This document shows, one piece after another, positions 53,640 through 60,753 of a stretch of 60,753 nucleotides of DNA. Origin of the DNA: Saprospiraceae bacterium. Its GTDB lineage: Bacteria; Bacteroidota; Bacteroidia; Chitinophagales; Saprospiraceae. The notes below the pieces were generated by a model, which was not told where the DNA came from, did no database searches, and was given only the letters and a program-made list of their open reading frames with translations. A program made the position numbers and the translations under genes. Every line of letters begins with the position of its first letter. Position 1 is the first letter of the stretch. The DNA lies in assembly GCA_022842725.1 (NCBI GenBank), contig JALHOZ010000025.1:1-60753 (forward strand), in the 5' to 3' direction.

Positions 53640-53822
53640 TTATGATTCGGATTTTTCTACAAAACCGGTAATAATCCTTTTAAGGTCAGACCTGATTTTG
53701 TCTCCATGCTGAGTCATTTTCATTCTTGTACATTTGCCTTTTTGGGGAGCAAATAAAACACCTAATAAAGCACCGGTAGTGGCTCCTGCCAAAAACCCTT
53801 ATAAAATTTTTATATTATTCAT
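53640..53822 (-). pseudogene. YtxH paralogue broken by an early stop
   Basis: 61 codons aligned over the full length with the gene at 48720-48902 (MNNIKIL-stop-GFLAGATTGALLGVLFAPQKGK). Codon 8 is TAA, so the protein would end after seven residues. Promoter (53852-53891) and flanking bases are also conserved with the intact copy. No downstream Met restores the membrane segment. Confidence 0.9.
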
Positions 53823-53851
53823 CTGAATAAATTTTATTGTTACGTAATATA

Positions 53852-53891
53852 CAAAGGTATCTGTTTTGAAGCCGCAAAATTTTACATAATT
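53852..53891 (-). promoter_or_regulatory. Stress-type promoter (broken YtxH copy)
   Basis: Minus strand AATTATGTAA (53882-53891), 22 bases, TACCTTTG (53852-53859). It may now serve only the adhesin gene downstream. Confidence 0.55.
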
Positions 53892-53965
53892 ATTAAATAA
53901 AATTACAACTTTTAAGGAAGGATTAATTTTTTAAAAATAAGTGGATTATATAACTTTTAAAAAAC

Positions 53966-54003
53966 ATTATGTAAAATATTTCCAAAAAATACTTCAACCT
54001 TTG
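53966..54003 (+). promoter_or_regulatory. Stress-type promoter (beta-barrel gene)
   Basis: Plus strand ATTATGTAA (53966-53974), 21 bases, AACCTTTG (53996-54003; one mismatch to TAnnTTTG), 35 bases before the ATG at 54039. Confidence 0.45.
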
Positions 54004-54038
54004 TGTGTTCATTTTCGAACAATTTAAAATGTACAATC

Positions 54039-54644
54039 ATGACAAAAAAAGTTTATTTAGCAGTTGTTTTTCTGATGTTTACAGGATTCACCGCGACAGC
54101 TCAAACCATGTCCATAGGACCCATGGCAGGAGTCAATGTAATGACCATCAGTGATGTAAAATCACCAAAAATATTACCTGGTTTTATGGCAGGAATATTT
54201 GGAAATTACAGCATCAATGAAAATTTTGGCGTTAATGCCAAATTGCTTTTTTCTCAAATGGGAACAGGAACAGATATTTCTGATGACATAATCAGGTTAA
54301 ATTACATCCAACTCCCTGTTTCTTTGGTATATTTTTTTGGAAATAACGGCAATACATTAAGACCTAAATTATTTGCCGGTTTATATGGTTCCTATTTACT
54401 GCAGGCAAGAGATAATGATGGTAATGACATTGTATTTCCAAATGGCAATGATGTATACTTAAAAGCAGATTTCGGAGCTCAGATTGGTGCAGGACTTAAT
54501 TACATTATCCGACCACGTACCTGGCTGAATATAGATGCCGGTTACAGTACCGGATTCAACAGCATTGTAGATGTGGAAGGGACCAAAAACAGAAACAATG
54601 GATTTCAACTTAGCGCCGGCGTTAGTTTTCCTCTAAATGATTAA
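54039..54644 (+). CDS. PorT-like outer-membrane beta-barrel protein
   Basis: A 201-residue protein. Start chosen at 54039 (MTKKVYLAVVFLMFTGFTATAQ), a clean signal peptide; the longer frame from 54003 would begin within the promoter. The barrel pattern is clear (GPMAGVNVMTIS, NENFGVNAKLLFSQMG, YIQLPVSLVYFFG, KADFGAQIGAGLNYI, FQLSAGVSFPL). Typical size for the outer-membrane beta-barrel family of Bacteroidota. Transcribed away from the pseudogene. Confidence 0.85.
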   Translation: MTKKVYLAVVFLMFTGFTATAQTMSIGPMAGVNVMTISDVKSPKILPGFMAGIFGNYSINENFGVNAKLLFSQMGTGTDISDDIIRLNYIQLPVSLVYFFGNNGNTLRPKLFAGLYGSYLLQARDNDGNDIVFPNGNDVYLKADFGAQIGAGLNYIIRPRTWLNIDAGYSTGFNSIVDVEGTKNRNNGFQLSAGVSFPLND

Positions 54645-54716
54645 ACTGTATTAAATTAAAAACAGTTAATCACTCAACTGATCAAAAGATTAAGGTATTA
54701 GTTATTAATCGTTTTT

Positions 54717-54753
54717 AAGCCACCGGGATGTGATAATTCTGGTGGCTTTTTTA
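54717..54753 (+). terminator. Terminator of the PorT-like gene
   Basis: AAGCCACCGGGA and TTCTGGTGGCTT pair (two G-T pairs) around an 8-base loop, followed by TTTTTTATTT. 73 bases after the stop. Confidence 0.85.
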
Positions 54754-55540
54754 TTTATTGTACAGGTGTGAAATATCTCAGACAATCATTTATTTACAAA
54801 TAAGGAAATAACAGCTACTGAACCTTAATGACATTCTGTTGAATAATCAAACTATACTACCAACCTGTGCAAAATTAGCACAAAAGATGATGTTTGATAT
54901 TAGCCTACGACCATTATCCCTTTTGGCAGACAGCAGAAAACAATACTTCCCGTAAGGTATTACCTTATTTATAAATCTTTGTCGACCTCTTTATTAAAAA
55001 CAAAGATACGTTTCTTTTTTCAAAACAAAAGGTTTTAATCTGTGCACTTAAGGTTGTACTAAAAAAATGACGATCAATTCAACGTATTGATTTTGAAATA
55101 TAAAAGGCAAGATTAATTCCTTATTATATTGCTTAATTAGATATTTGACAACGAGAGCTTAACCAACCCCAATTAATGTACAATCCATCATTTTATTTTC
55201 AGTATTTAACCAACATATCAGAAATGTAGTTTATACCTTAAGATCATCAGGTTAATATCTGAAGTTAATACCAAATCAATATAAAAGGACAAGTACAAAT
55301 ATATAGATTTGTGTCCGTTCACTCATTCGCACCGGAATCTCTAACATCAGGTAAAGGATTAACATGAACGATTTAAAATAAAAATAATCTTACTTGTTTA
55401 GTTAATATGGTTAGCAGTAATACAAAATTTTAATACTTAAACACTTCCATAAATTTCACCAAGTAATCTTTGAGCATTCATTCTTATGATGCGTCCTTTG
55501 TCACCCATTTATTTTATATAGAGATTCTCCTAAAATAAAA
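54754..55540. other. Long noncoding region
   Basis: Nearly 800 AT-rich bases without a credible reading frame on either strand. A lone CAAAGATA (about 54999-55007) could be a minus-strand -7 box, but it has no gene after it. I see no RNA gene that I can name. Confidence 0.5.
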
Positions 55541-55576
55541 ACAAGTCTTATTTGTTGTTACACAAATAAAACTTGT
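55541..55576 (-). terminator. Terminator of the porin-family gene at 55628
   Basis: ACAAGTCTTATTTGT and ACAAATAAAACTTGT pair with one mismatch around a 5-base loop; the minus strand continues with a T-rich run. Confidence 0.7.
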
Positions 55577-55627
55577 CTGAGTACAGGAATAAAATTGTAA
55601 ATCTTTATATTCTGTTTTCCTGCTTAC

Positions 55628-56260
55628 TTATAATAAACGATACCCGGCAGTCGCCTGAAACCAGGCATTTTTGTATCTTGGCGTTGAATTGGTTCCATCA
55701 CCATGATTAGTAGTCAGGTCCCATGAACCTCTTAAACCTATCACAGTCCTGTCCAGATTAATATTAATACCGACAGAGGCGCTCAATATGTTTTTACGCA
55801 AATTTTCATTTTTAAACACTTCTGATTGTTCGAAACTCGATACCGAATTTTCAAATACGTCCTTTTGTCTTAATAAATATGAAAACTGTGGACCCGCCAA
55901 TATTGTCAGCGCATTTACTGGCTTCACGGCAAAATAAAGCGGAATGTCAATAAAATTTGTTGTTCTGGTCAGACTGTAAGAACTTCCCAACAAATTACCT
56001 TGTGCTTTAAATCCTTTTTGAGAAAAAAGGACCTCTGGTTGAACACCTGCATATTGACCCAGTGGAATTGCCATAAAAACGCCTCCAACAAAACCAAATT
56101 TTCCGTCCGCTCTGAACTCATCACCTTGTGCGTCATAAACATTTGCATAATTGGCTCCTGCTTTGACACCCATTTGAAATCTATTGCGACCTACATCCTG
56201 AGCAAAATTATTTCCGACAAACAGGATGGTAAAAAATAAAAATAAAATAAATTGTTTCAT
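55628..56260 (-). CDS. Outer-membrane beta-barrel (PorT-like) protein
   Basis: A 210-residue protein with a signal peptide (1-20, ending NNFAQ). Strand pattern FQMGVKAGANYANVY, VGGVFMAIPLGQYAGVQPEVLFSQKGF, NFIDIPLYFAVKP, LTILAGPQFSYLL, terminal WFQATAGYRLL; the PEVLFSQKG and IDIPLY motifs are typical of this barrel family. Likely a structural or small-solute outer-membrane protein; related to but distinct from the protein at 54039. Confidence 0.85.
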   Translation of the reverse strand: MKQFILFLFFTILFVGNNFAQDVGRNRFQMGVKAGANYANVYDAQGDEFRADGKFGFVGGVFMAIPLGQYAGVQPEVLFSQKGFKAQGNLLGSSYSLTRTTNFIDIPLYFAVKPVNALTILAGPQFSYLLRQKDVFENSVSSFEQSEVFKNENLRKNILSASVGININLDRTVIGLRGSWDLTTNHGDGTNSTPRYKNAWFQATAGYRLL

Positions 56261-56458
56261 GTGTTTATATTTAGTTTGACACTAAAAAGTGCATGTTTTA
56301 CAGGCAATACAAAATCAATAATTCTTACTTGTCAAGGGTTTTACCTGATTTATTTTTCGCATCATATGATCTTAAGGTAATTTTTACCACAAAAAGTCAT
56401 ATTATCGAAAACAATTGCCTGCGTTTAATAAATAAAATCTATTGTCTGGTTAAAAATA

Positions 56459-56893
56459 TTATTTTTTGTTTCCGAACTCAGTTATGGCATTACCCAGATT
56501 ATCCATATCCTTATCAAATTCTGTTTTGAACTTCTCCCAGCCGTCTTTACCGTCTGCTTTGTACTCGTCCATTTTCTTTTTCATATCGCTGTTTTTAAGT
56601 TCAAGCTCTTTGATTTTATTTTGATAATCAGCTTTAACTTCTTTTTTCTCTTTTGCGACACGAGCATTAAATTCTGCGATACTCTGTTCATTTGCTGTAA
56701 TTCTTTCGGAATACATCATTCTGTGTTTTTCAACATCAGCCAGGTAATCGTCTTCGGCTTCCTGAAGATCTTGTTCGGCTTCGACTACATTTTCTTCTGC
56801 ATTCGTTACCTTTTGTTTTGCACTGTCGCAACTGAACATTACTGTTATAAAACCTGATATTACAATCAGTGCTAATAATTTAAATGATTTCAT
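56459..56893 (-). CDS. sll1863-like stress-response lipoprotein, coiled coil
   Basis: A 144-residue protein with lipobox VMFSC (Cys22) and a long charged helix from about residue 25 to 140 (EENVVEAEQDLQEAEDDY, KNSDMKKKMDEYKADGKD). The end GWEKFKTEFDKDMDNLGNAI is characteristic of the sll1863-family stress proteins. Predicted periplasmic coiled coil. No stress-type promoter box was found directly upstream, unlike its neighbours. Confidence 0.82.
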   Translation of the reverse strand: MKSFKLLALIVISGFITVMFSCDSAKQKVTNAEENVVEAEQDLQEAEDDYLADVEKHRMMYSERITANEQSIAEFNARVAKEKKEVKADYQNKIKELELKNSDMKKKMDEYKADGKDGWEKFKTEFDKDMDNLGNAITEFGNKK

Positions 56894-57068
56894 TTTTTAT
56901 TATTTTTTCCGCAAATGGCGGCACATTCGTGAATAAATTTTCACTCAATTAATACTACATATTTTGGTATGTATGATTAATTTATTTTTACAAATAAAAA
57001 TTAAGAGAATAACCTCGGATATAACTACTTTATCTTTCAACAGATATTCCTGTTACATACTGAGCTTT

Positions 57069-57521
57069 TTAAAATCTTGCTGTAGTAATTACAACATCAT
57101 AATCAGGATTCAAAACATTTGCATCGTTTTCCGCTGTGATAAATATTTTTATCGGTGTAAAACTTGTCACTGTTTTAAATTCAGCTTTAAGTGTTTTGGA
57201 AAAAGTTCCGTTGTCTGTAATAATCTGTCCGATATTTTTTATCACTTTCTGATCCGTTTCCATCCATACAATATACATGGACTTGGCAGGAGACAATCGT
57301 GAAGGTTCGGCAAGATTAATCAGTGAAACCTCAATAGTATGGTTCTTATTTTTATCTATTTTTACCTTCACATTGCCTCTGGCAGCAGGTACTTTTGATG
57401 ATGTCAAAAATGCCTGTTTGTGGGTACATGAAGTAAAAAATAAACCAAAAAATAAAACTGTTGCCAAGACCTTTCCAATATGGAAATTTGGCAATCGAAA
57501 TGAAAAATTAAAATTGGTCAT
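57069..57521 (-). CDS. Lipoprotein, anti-sigma-like secreted domain, hypothetical
   Basis: A 150-residue protein with a membrane segment and lipobox LFFTSC (Cys32), then a beta-sandwich-like domain (ARGNVKVKIDKNKNHTIEVS, SPAKSMYIVWMETDQKVIKN in parts, FTPIKIFITAENDANV). I do not recognise a named family. Genes like this appear with stress genes in Bacteroidota. It has a perfect copy of the shared promoter (57541-57580), 20 bases before the ATG. Confidence 0.7.
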   Translation of the reverse strand: MTNFNFSFRLPNFHIGKVLATVLFFGLFFTSCTHKQAFLTSSKVPAARGNVKVKIDKNKNHTIEVSLINLAEPSRLSPAKSMYIVWMETDQKVIKNIGQIITDNGTFSKTLKAEFKTVTSFTPIKIFITAENDANVLNPDYDVVITTARF

Positions 57522-57540
57522 GATGATTAAATTTAGAATA

Positions 57541-57580
57541 CAAAGGTAAGAATAGCAGCAGATTTAATAGTTACACAATT
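57541..57580 (-). promoter_or_regulatory. Stress-type promoter (lipoprotein gene)
   Basis: Minus strand AATTGTGTAA (57571-57580), 22 bases, TACCTTTG (57541-57548). Confidence 0.6.
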
Positions 57581-57748
57581 ATAGGATTAATTTATAAAAT
57601 TTAATTTATTAAATACATAATTATAAAATATTTAAAAAGAAATAAAATCATCATTCTTTCTACAAAACCCAATGTATCTTCAAAATAAAATAACTGTAAA
57701 TAATTAAAGTCAGATCTGAATACAATCCGTGATTCATCAAATAATAAA

Positions 57749-58087
57749 CTATTCATAACCACTTTTAATGACGGTCTTGATCATTTTGAAACGACCATTA
57801 GGTTTGATCAGGTTGGGTGCATGCGCGGGTATTATGATACATTGCCCGATCCTCAAGTGGATTGATTCAAGATTGATCACTATTTCGGCCTGGCCATCAA
57901 TAACCTGGACAAAAGTATCAAAAGGAGATGTTTTTTCTTTCAATCCTTCACCAGTATCTACAGCCATAAGAGATATATTTCCTGTGTTTTTTTTAATTAT
58001 TGTTTTGATGACAACAGAATTTGGCACATATTCAATAATTTCTACTGTAACAAAAGCTTTTGATTTTTCAAACTCTGAATTATCCAT
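57749..58087 (-). CDS. Cupin-domain protein
   Basis: A 112-residue single-domain cupin starting MDNSEFEKSKAF at 58087 (the frame from 58138 adds 17 residues of unlikely sequence). Strands MAVDTGEGLKEKTSPFDTFVQVIDGQAEIVI and IRIGQCIIIPAHAPNLIKP-like (quoted in parts) carry the two cupin motifs, with one metal His replaced: the usual HxH is absent (SPFDTF) and only H85 of PAHAPN is seen. It may bind metal weakly or be non-enzymatic. Confidence 0.82.
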   Translation of the reverse strand: MDNSEFEKSKAFVTVEIIEYVPNSVVIKTIIKKNTGNISLMAVDTGEGLKEKTSPFDTFVQVIDGQAEIVINLESIHLRIGQCIIIPAHAPNLIKPNGRFKMIKTVIKSGYE

Positions 58088-58501
58088 CTTGATTAAATTA
58101 TTACACACAATTAAAACAATCAATGTATCGGTTTGCAACAGAAGATTTTTTTTTGCTACCTAAAACCAACTTTACAAATAAAATCCAATACTGTCCAAAG
58201 TTATCCGTTAATTTAATCCGTTTTGAAAATATAGCTATATATTCACGATTAACAACCAAACGAATACATTTTTACTTTTGCAACCCAAACATTTGATTCA
58301 GTCAGATTTTACAACTTTTCGAAAATCAAACTTAATTTTTACCAAAAGGTAACTACTTTGCTACTTATGAACAATTGGACAATTTATTTCTCAATATACA
58401 GCATTTCATACATCAAAACAATTAAAAATAACCACACTTCAAGAGAAAAATAATTACAATGTATTCATATTTATTATGCAGCAAAATAGTCACACTAACC
58501 G

Positions 58502-58687
58502 TTAATCTTCAGACATAATTTTGTTCAGCTCTTCTTTGGATTTACCCAATTTGATTTCAAGCTTTCCCATCATTTCATCCTTTTTACCTTCAACAAATAA
58601 TAAATCATCATCTGTCAAATTTGCAAAAACTTGTTTAAGTTTTCCTTTTTGTTTGTCCCACAAACCTTTTACTACTTCTTTGTTCAT
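58502..58687 (-). CDS. CsbD-family stress protein
   Basis: A 61-residue acidic/basic helical protein: MNKEVVKGLWDKQKGKLKQ, FANLTDDDLLFVEGKKDEM and GKLEIKLGKSKEELNK match the CsbD family (usual length about 60-70). A box TTACAAAATT lies at 58721-58730, but no TAnnTTTG is found at the right distance, so this gene may use a variant promoter. Confidence 0.92.
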   Translation of the reverse strand: MNKEVVKGLWDKQKGKLKQVFANLTDDDLLFVEGKKDEMMGKLEIKLGKSKEELNKIMSED

Positions 58688-58944
58688 ATTTATTGAGTTT
58701 GATCTCTTTTCAGAGAATTGTTACAAAATTCATTACAATCTTCTTCATAGATTATTTTAAATTATTCTTTTTCATCAGAGCATACCATGTACAAGGACAT
58801 TAAAGTCCATTAGTCAATACCAAATAAAGATATTGCTTTGTAATTATTATTTCCAAAACATGAAAATAATGATAAAAATTTAAACAGAACAAGTTACAAC
58901 TTATTCAAAATTTTTATTCTACAAATTAACTTAGCCTGATAAAT

Positions 58945-59100
58945 TTAAAACAATTTTCCTCCCTGAATTAACCTTAAAAGAATGGCTATTACAGCGATTA
59001 CTAAAAGTATATGTATAATACCGCCGGCATTATACCCGACAAATCCTATAAGCCAACCGATGATGAGTATGACTGCGATAACATAAAGGAGATTTCCCAT
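58945..59100 (-). CDS. Lmo0937-like 51-residue membrane peptide
   Basis: A complete 52-codon frame encodes MGNLLYVIAVILIIGWLIGF, then VGYNAGGIIHILLVIAVIAILLRLIQGGKLF. Two hydrophobic helices joined by YNAGG(I)IH are the mark of the lmo0937 family of stress-linked membrane peptides. Its promoter (59168-59207) is one of the best of the shared set, 67 bases before the ATG. Confidence 0.9.
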   Translation of the reverse strand: MGNLLYVIAVILIIGWLIGFVGYNAGGIIHILLVIAVIAILLRLIQGGKLF

Positions 59101-59167
59101 TTTTTGGATATTTAATCGTTTATAAAATATTTGTTGTCTTTATTGTCCTTTCACGGACCTGACAGGT

Positions 59168-59207
59168 CAAAGATAAGGCAGGGACAACCATAAACTTTTA
59201 CAAAATT
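59168..59207 (-). promoter_or_regulatory. Stress-type promoter (lmo0937-like gene)
   Basis: Minus strand AATTTTGTAA (59198-59207), 22 bases, TATCTTTG (59168-59175). Confidence 0.6.
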
Positions 59208-59276
59208 ATATCCAATATTTACAAAATTTTAATTCGGGTTATTTTCTGTTACTATTTGATGGTTTTGAAGTTATTT

Positions 59277-59840
59277 TCACAGGTCTTCAAGCTGTATTCT
59301 CGATCTATGTTGTTTTAATTTTTTAAAATACGTTGGTGTCAGACCTGTCACTTTTTTAAATTGATTGGACAAGTGCGCCACACTACTGTAGTTTAGCTTA
59401 TACGATATTTCCGTAAGATTTAATTCATCGTACAGCAATAATTCTTTGACTTTTTCAATCTTATGCGCTATGATAAAATGTTCTATGGTGGTACCTGTAA
59501 CCTCTGAAAACAATCCGGATAAGTAGGTATAATCCTGTTGAAGTTTTTTACTCAGAAAATCTGAATAATTTATTTCCGGGAGGTGATCAGAATAGTGAAC
59601 CATTTCCACCACTACATTTTTTATCTTTTCTATAAGCATGGATTTTTTATCATCCATTAAGACAAGGGAAAAAACAAGCAACTTTTTTCGCAAAGCAGCC
59701 AATTCTTCTGTAGAAAGGTCTTCAATGACATCTACTTCTCCCAATTCTAAGGACCGGTATTTTATCCCCATCTCTTCCAATGACGTTTTGACAGCCATCT
59801 TGCACCTCAGAGAAACCATATATTTGATGTATAACTTCAT
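59277..59840 (-). CDS. AraC-family transcriptional regulator
   Basis: A 187-residue regulator. The C-terminal 100 residues form the two HTH motifs of AraC/XylS (IEKVKELLLYDELNLTEISYKLNYSSVAHLSNQFKKVTGLTPTYFKK, quoted only by its ends here: LNLTEISYKLNYSSVAHLSN). The N-terminal part (MVSLRCKMAVKTSLEEMGIK) is short and typical of a Bacteroidota group with a small sensory domain. It is the only regulator in the stress cluster and so the first candidate for binding the shared promoter box. Confidence 0.9.
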   Translation of the reverse strand: MKLYIKYMVSLRCKMAVKTSLEEMGIKYRSLELGEVDVIEDLSTEELAALRKKLLVFSLVLMDDKKSMLIEKIKNVVVEMVHYSDHLPEINYSDFLSKKLQQDYTYLSGLFSEVTGTTIEHFIIAHKIEKVKELLLYDELNLTEISYKLNYSSVAHLSNQFKKVTGLTPTYFKKLKQHRSRIQLEDL

Positions 59841-60222
59841 TTTTAGATATTTGAATCAGATTCTTTTGGAAATAAAATACAAAATACATTAAAAACTTCA
59901 TTAAAAAATGTAAAATTGACTATATTTTTTCAATAAAAAAGTTTTCCTGATATTTTTTATCAGAAAATTTTAAAAAACACCTGTAAAGGAGGGAAAATAA
60001 GGTTTTTTTTTTACACCATCATTTCTTATTCTCTCTTAATACCAAAAAGGTATCGTTTGATTCAAACAAATCTTCCTGCGTATTGTCGCGATTCCATAAA
60101 TCAAAATTATATATATCTATGTTCACAATTAGTTTTCAACATATTTTACATTAAACCTGTTTTTACGATACCTTCCTTCTTCTTGAATATTTTTTAACGC
60201 TTATGTTGGTTATTAATTCTTA
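59841..60222. other. AT-rich intergenic region
   Basis: No gene or RNA seen between the AraC regulator start and the ABC ATPase stop. The regulator promoter must lie here, but I find no TAnnTTTG with the shared upstream box. Confidence 0.45.
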
Positions 60223-60753
60223 TTACAAAATCACACCGTCCCGCATTTCGATGACACGATCACTGTTTCGTGCAAATTCATCATCATGGGTAACAGCGAT
60301 AATGGTCTGACCAAAAGAGGATGTGAGCTCTTTGAAGATATCAAACACAATGGCCGTATTTTTGCTGTCGAGGTTGCCGGTGGGTTCGTCGCACATAATC
60401 ATCAAAGGATCGTTGATCAGGGCCCTGGCTATAGCGACTCTTTGTTGTTGCCCTCCTGATAATTTACTTGCAGGTTTGAGCGCCTGATCTCTGAGTCCGA
60501 GCATATCGAGTTTTTCGTAAGCTTTTGCCTCTATTTCCTGTTGCGAAAATTTTCCTAACCTAAGCGCCGGAATCATAATATTTTTCAGACATGAAAACTC
60601 CGGTAGCAGATAGTGAAACTGAAAAACAAATCCGATTTTGTGATTACGGAGAACGGCAAGATCATCCAGGCTTTTACCTGTGACTTTTTCGCCGTCAATC
60701 ATCAGCGACCCGTCGTATTCTGTATCCATGGTAGACAGAATATAGAGTAAGGT
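60223..60753 (-). CDS. LolD-like ABC transporter ATP-binding protein, 5' end missing
   Basis: The frame is open to the right edge (TLLYILSTMDTEYDG...), so the gene continues beyond the window and the ATG at 60729 is internal (it follows the Walker A region, GKSTLL). Visible: Q-loop IGFVFQFHYLLPEF, signature LSGGQQQRVAIARAL, Walker B LMIMCDEPTGNLDS and the switch His in IAVTHDDEF. This is the LolD/MacB-type class, probably part of lipoprotein release or a FtsE-like export complex. The stop is at 60223. Confidence 0.93.
   Translation of the reverse strand, partial: TLLYILSTMDTEYDGSLMIDGEKVTGKSLDDLAVLRNHKIGFVFQFHYLLPEFSCLKNIMIPALRLGKFSQQEIEAKAYEKLDMLGLRDQALKPASKLSGGQQQRVAIARALINDPLMIMCDEPTGNLDSKNTAIVFDIFKELTSSFGQTIIAVTHDDEFARNSDRVIEMRDGVIL

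Overview
The window looks like a chromosomal piece of an uncultured or environmental Bacteroidota, most likely of the Saprospiria/Chitinophagia type. The evidence is SusC/SusD transporters, type IX secretion C-terminal sorting domains (PNP...L/VKLIKL type), promoters of the TAnnTTTG class instead of sigma70 boxes, many small outer-membrane beta-barrels and lipoproteins, and an AT-rich genome. No rRNA, tRNA, CRISPR array or full transposase was seen.

Layout. (1) 1-6763: the end of serC and a YgjP-type metallopeptidase gene, then a tandem array of three almost identical 504-codon secreted proteins (period exactly 1520 bp, with a partial unit in front). A second copy of the peptidase 3' end closes the array and is itself interrupted by a 178-bp MITE-like element. 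(2) 6893-24902: a phosphonate/organophosphate island. One divergent promoter region separates a minus-strand operon (PhnX-like hydrolase, DUF5690 membrane protein, FAD oxidoreductase, two secreted phosphoesterases, then an ATP-grasp ligase) from a plus-strand operon (PhnZ-like HD oxygenase, large purple-acid-phosphatase-like protein, PhoX). A di-haem peroxidase and a SusC/SusD pair follow. Together they suggest release of phosphate and phosphonate at the cell surface, uptake, and cleavage of the C-P bond inside. (3) 25256-27210: a two-gene FRG-DUF262 module with an overlapping stop/start, bordered by GTTAGCA/TGCTAAC 7-mers and a long palindrome resembling an integron attC site; a likely defence-type cassette. 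(4) 27855-32805: a hypothetical protein, a methyltransferase, LemA-DUF2207, and a MntA-HepT toxin-antitoxin pair with its own palindromic operator.

(5) 32820-39823: a tandemly duplicated cassette. Each copy starts with a 360-bp noncoding element (palindrome, promoter, conserved leader), continues with two or three secreted lipoprotein/beta-barrel genes and ends with a small HTH gene whose C-terminus looks like a double-glycine (IKGGG) export leader with a tiny Cys-containing tail. In the first copy only the tail of this HTH gene survives. I regard this as the best candidate for an undescribed system. (6) 39879-48041: MBL hydrolase, small membrane and secreted proteins, an SDR/DUF2867 protein, a repeat-rich noncoding stretch, and a GT4-GH130 mannoside pair. 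(7) 48146-59840: a stress-protein cluster (small basic protein, YtxH, a broken YtxH copy, sll1863-like lipoprotein, cupin, CsbD, lmo0937-like peptide, AraC regulator) surrounding a 1453-aa ice-binding-domain adhesin. Six of these promoters share a box AATTnTGTAA placed 21-22 bp before the -7 element, which suggests one regulon. (8) The window ends inside a LolD-like ABC ATPase gene.
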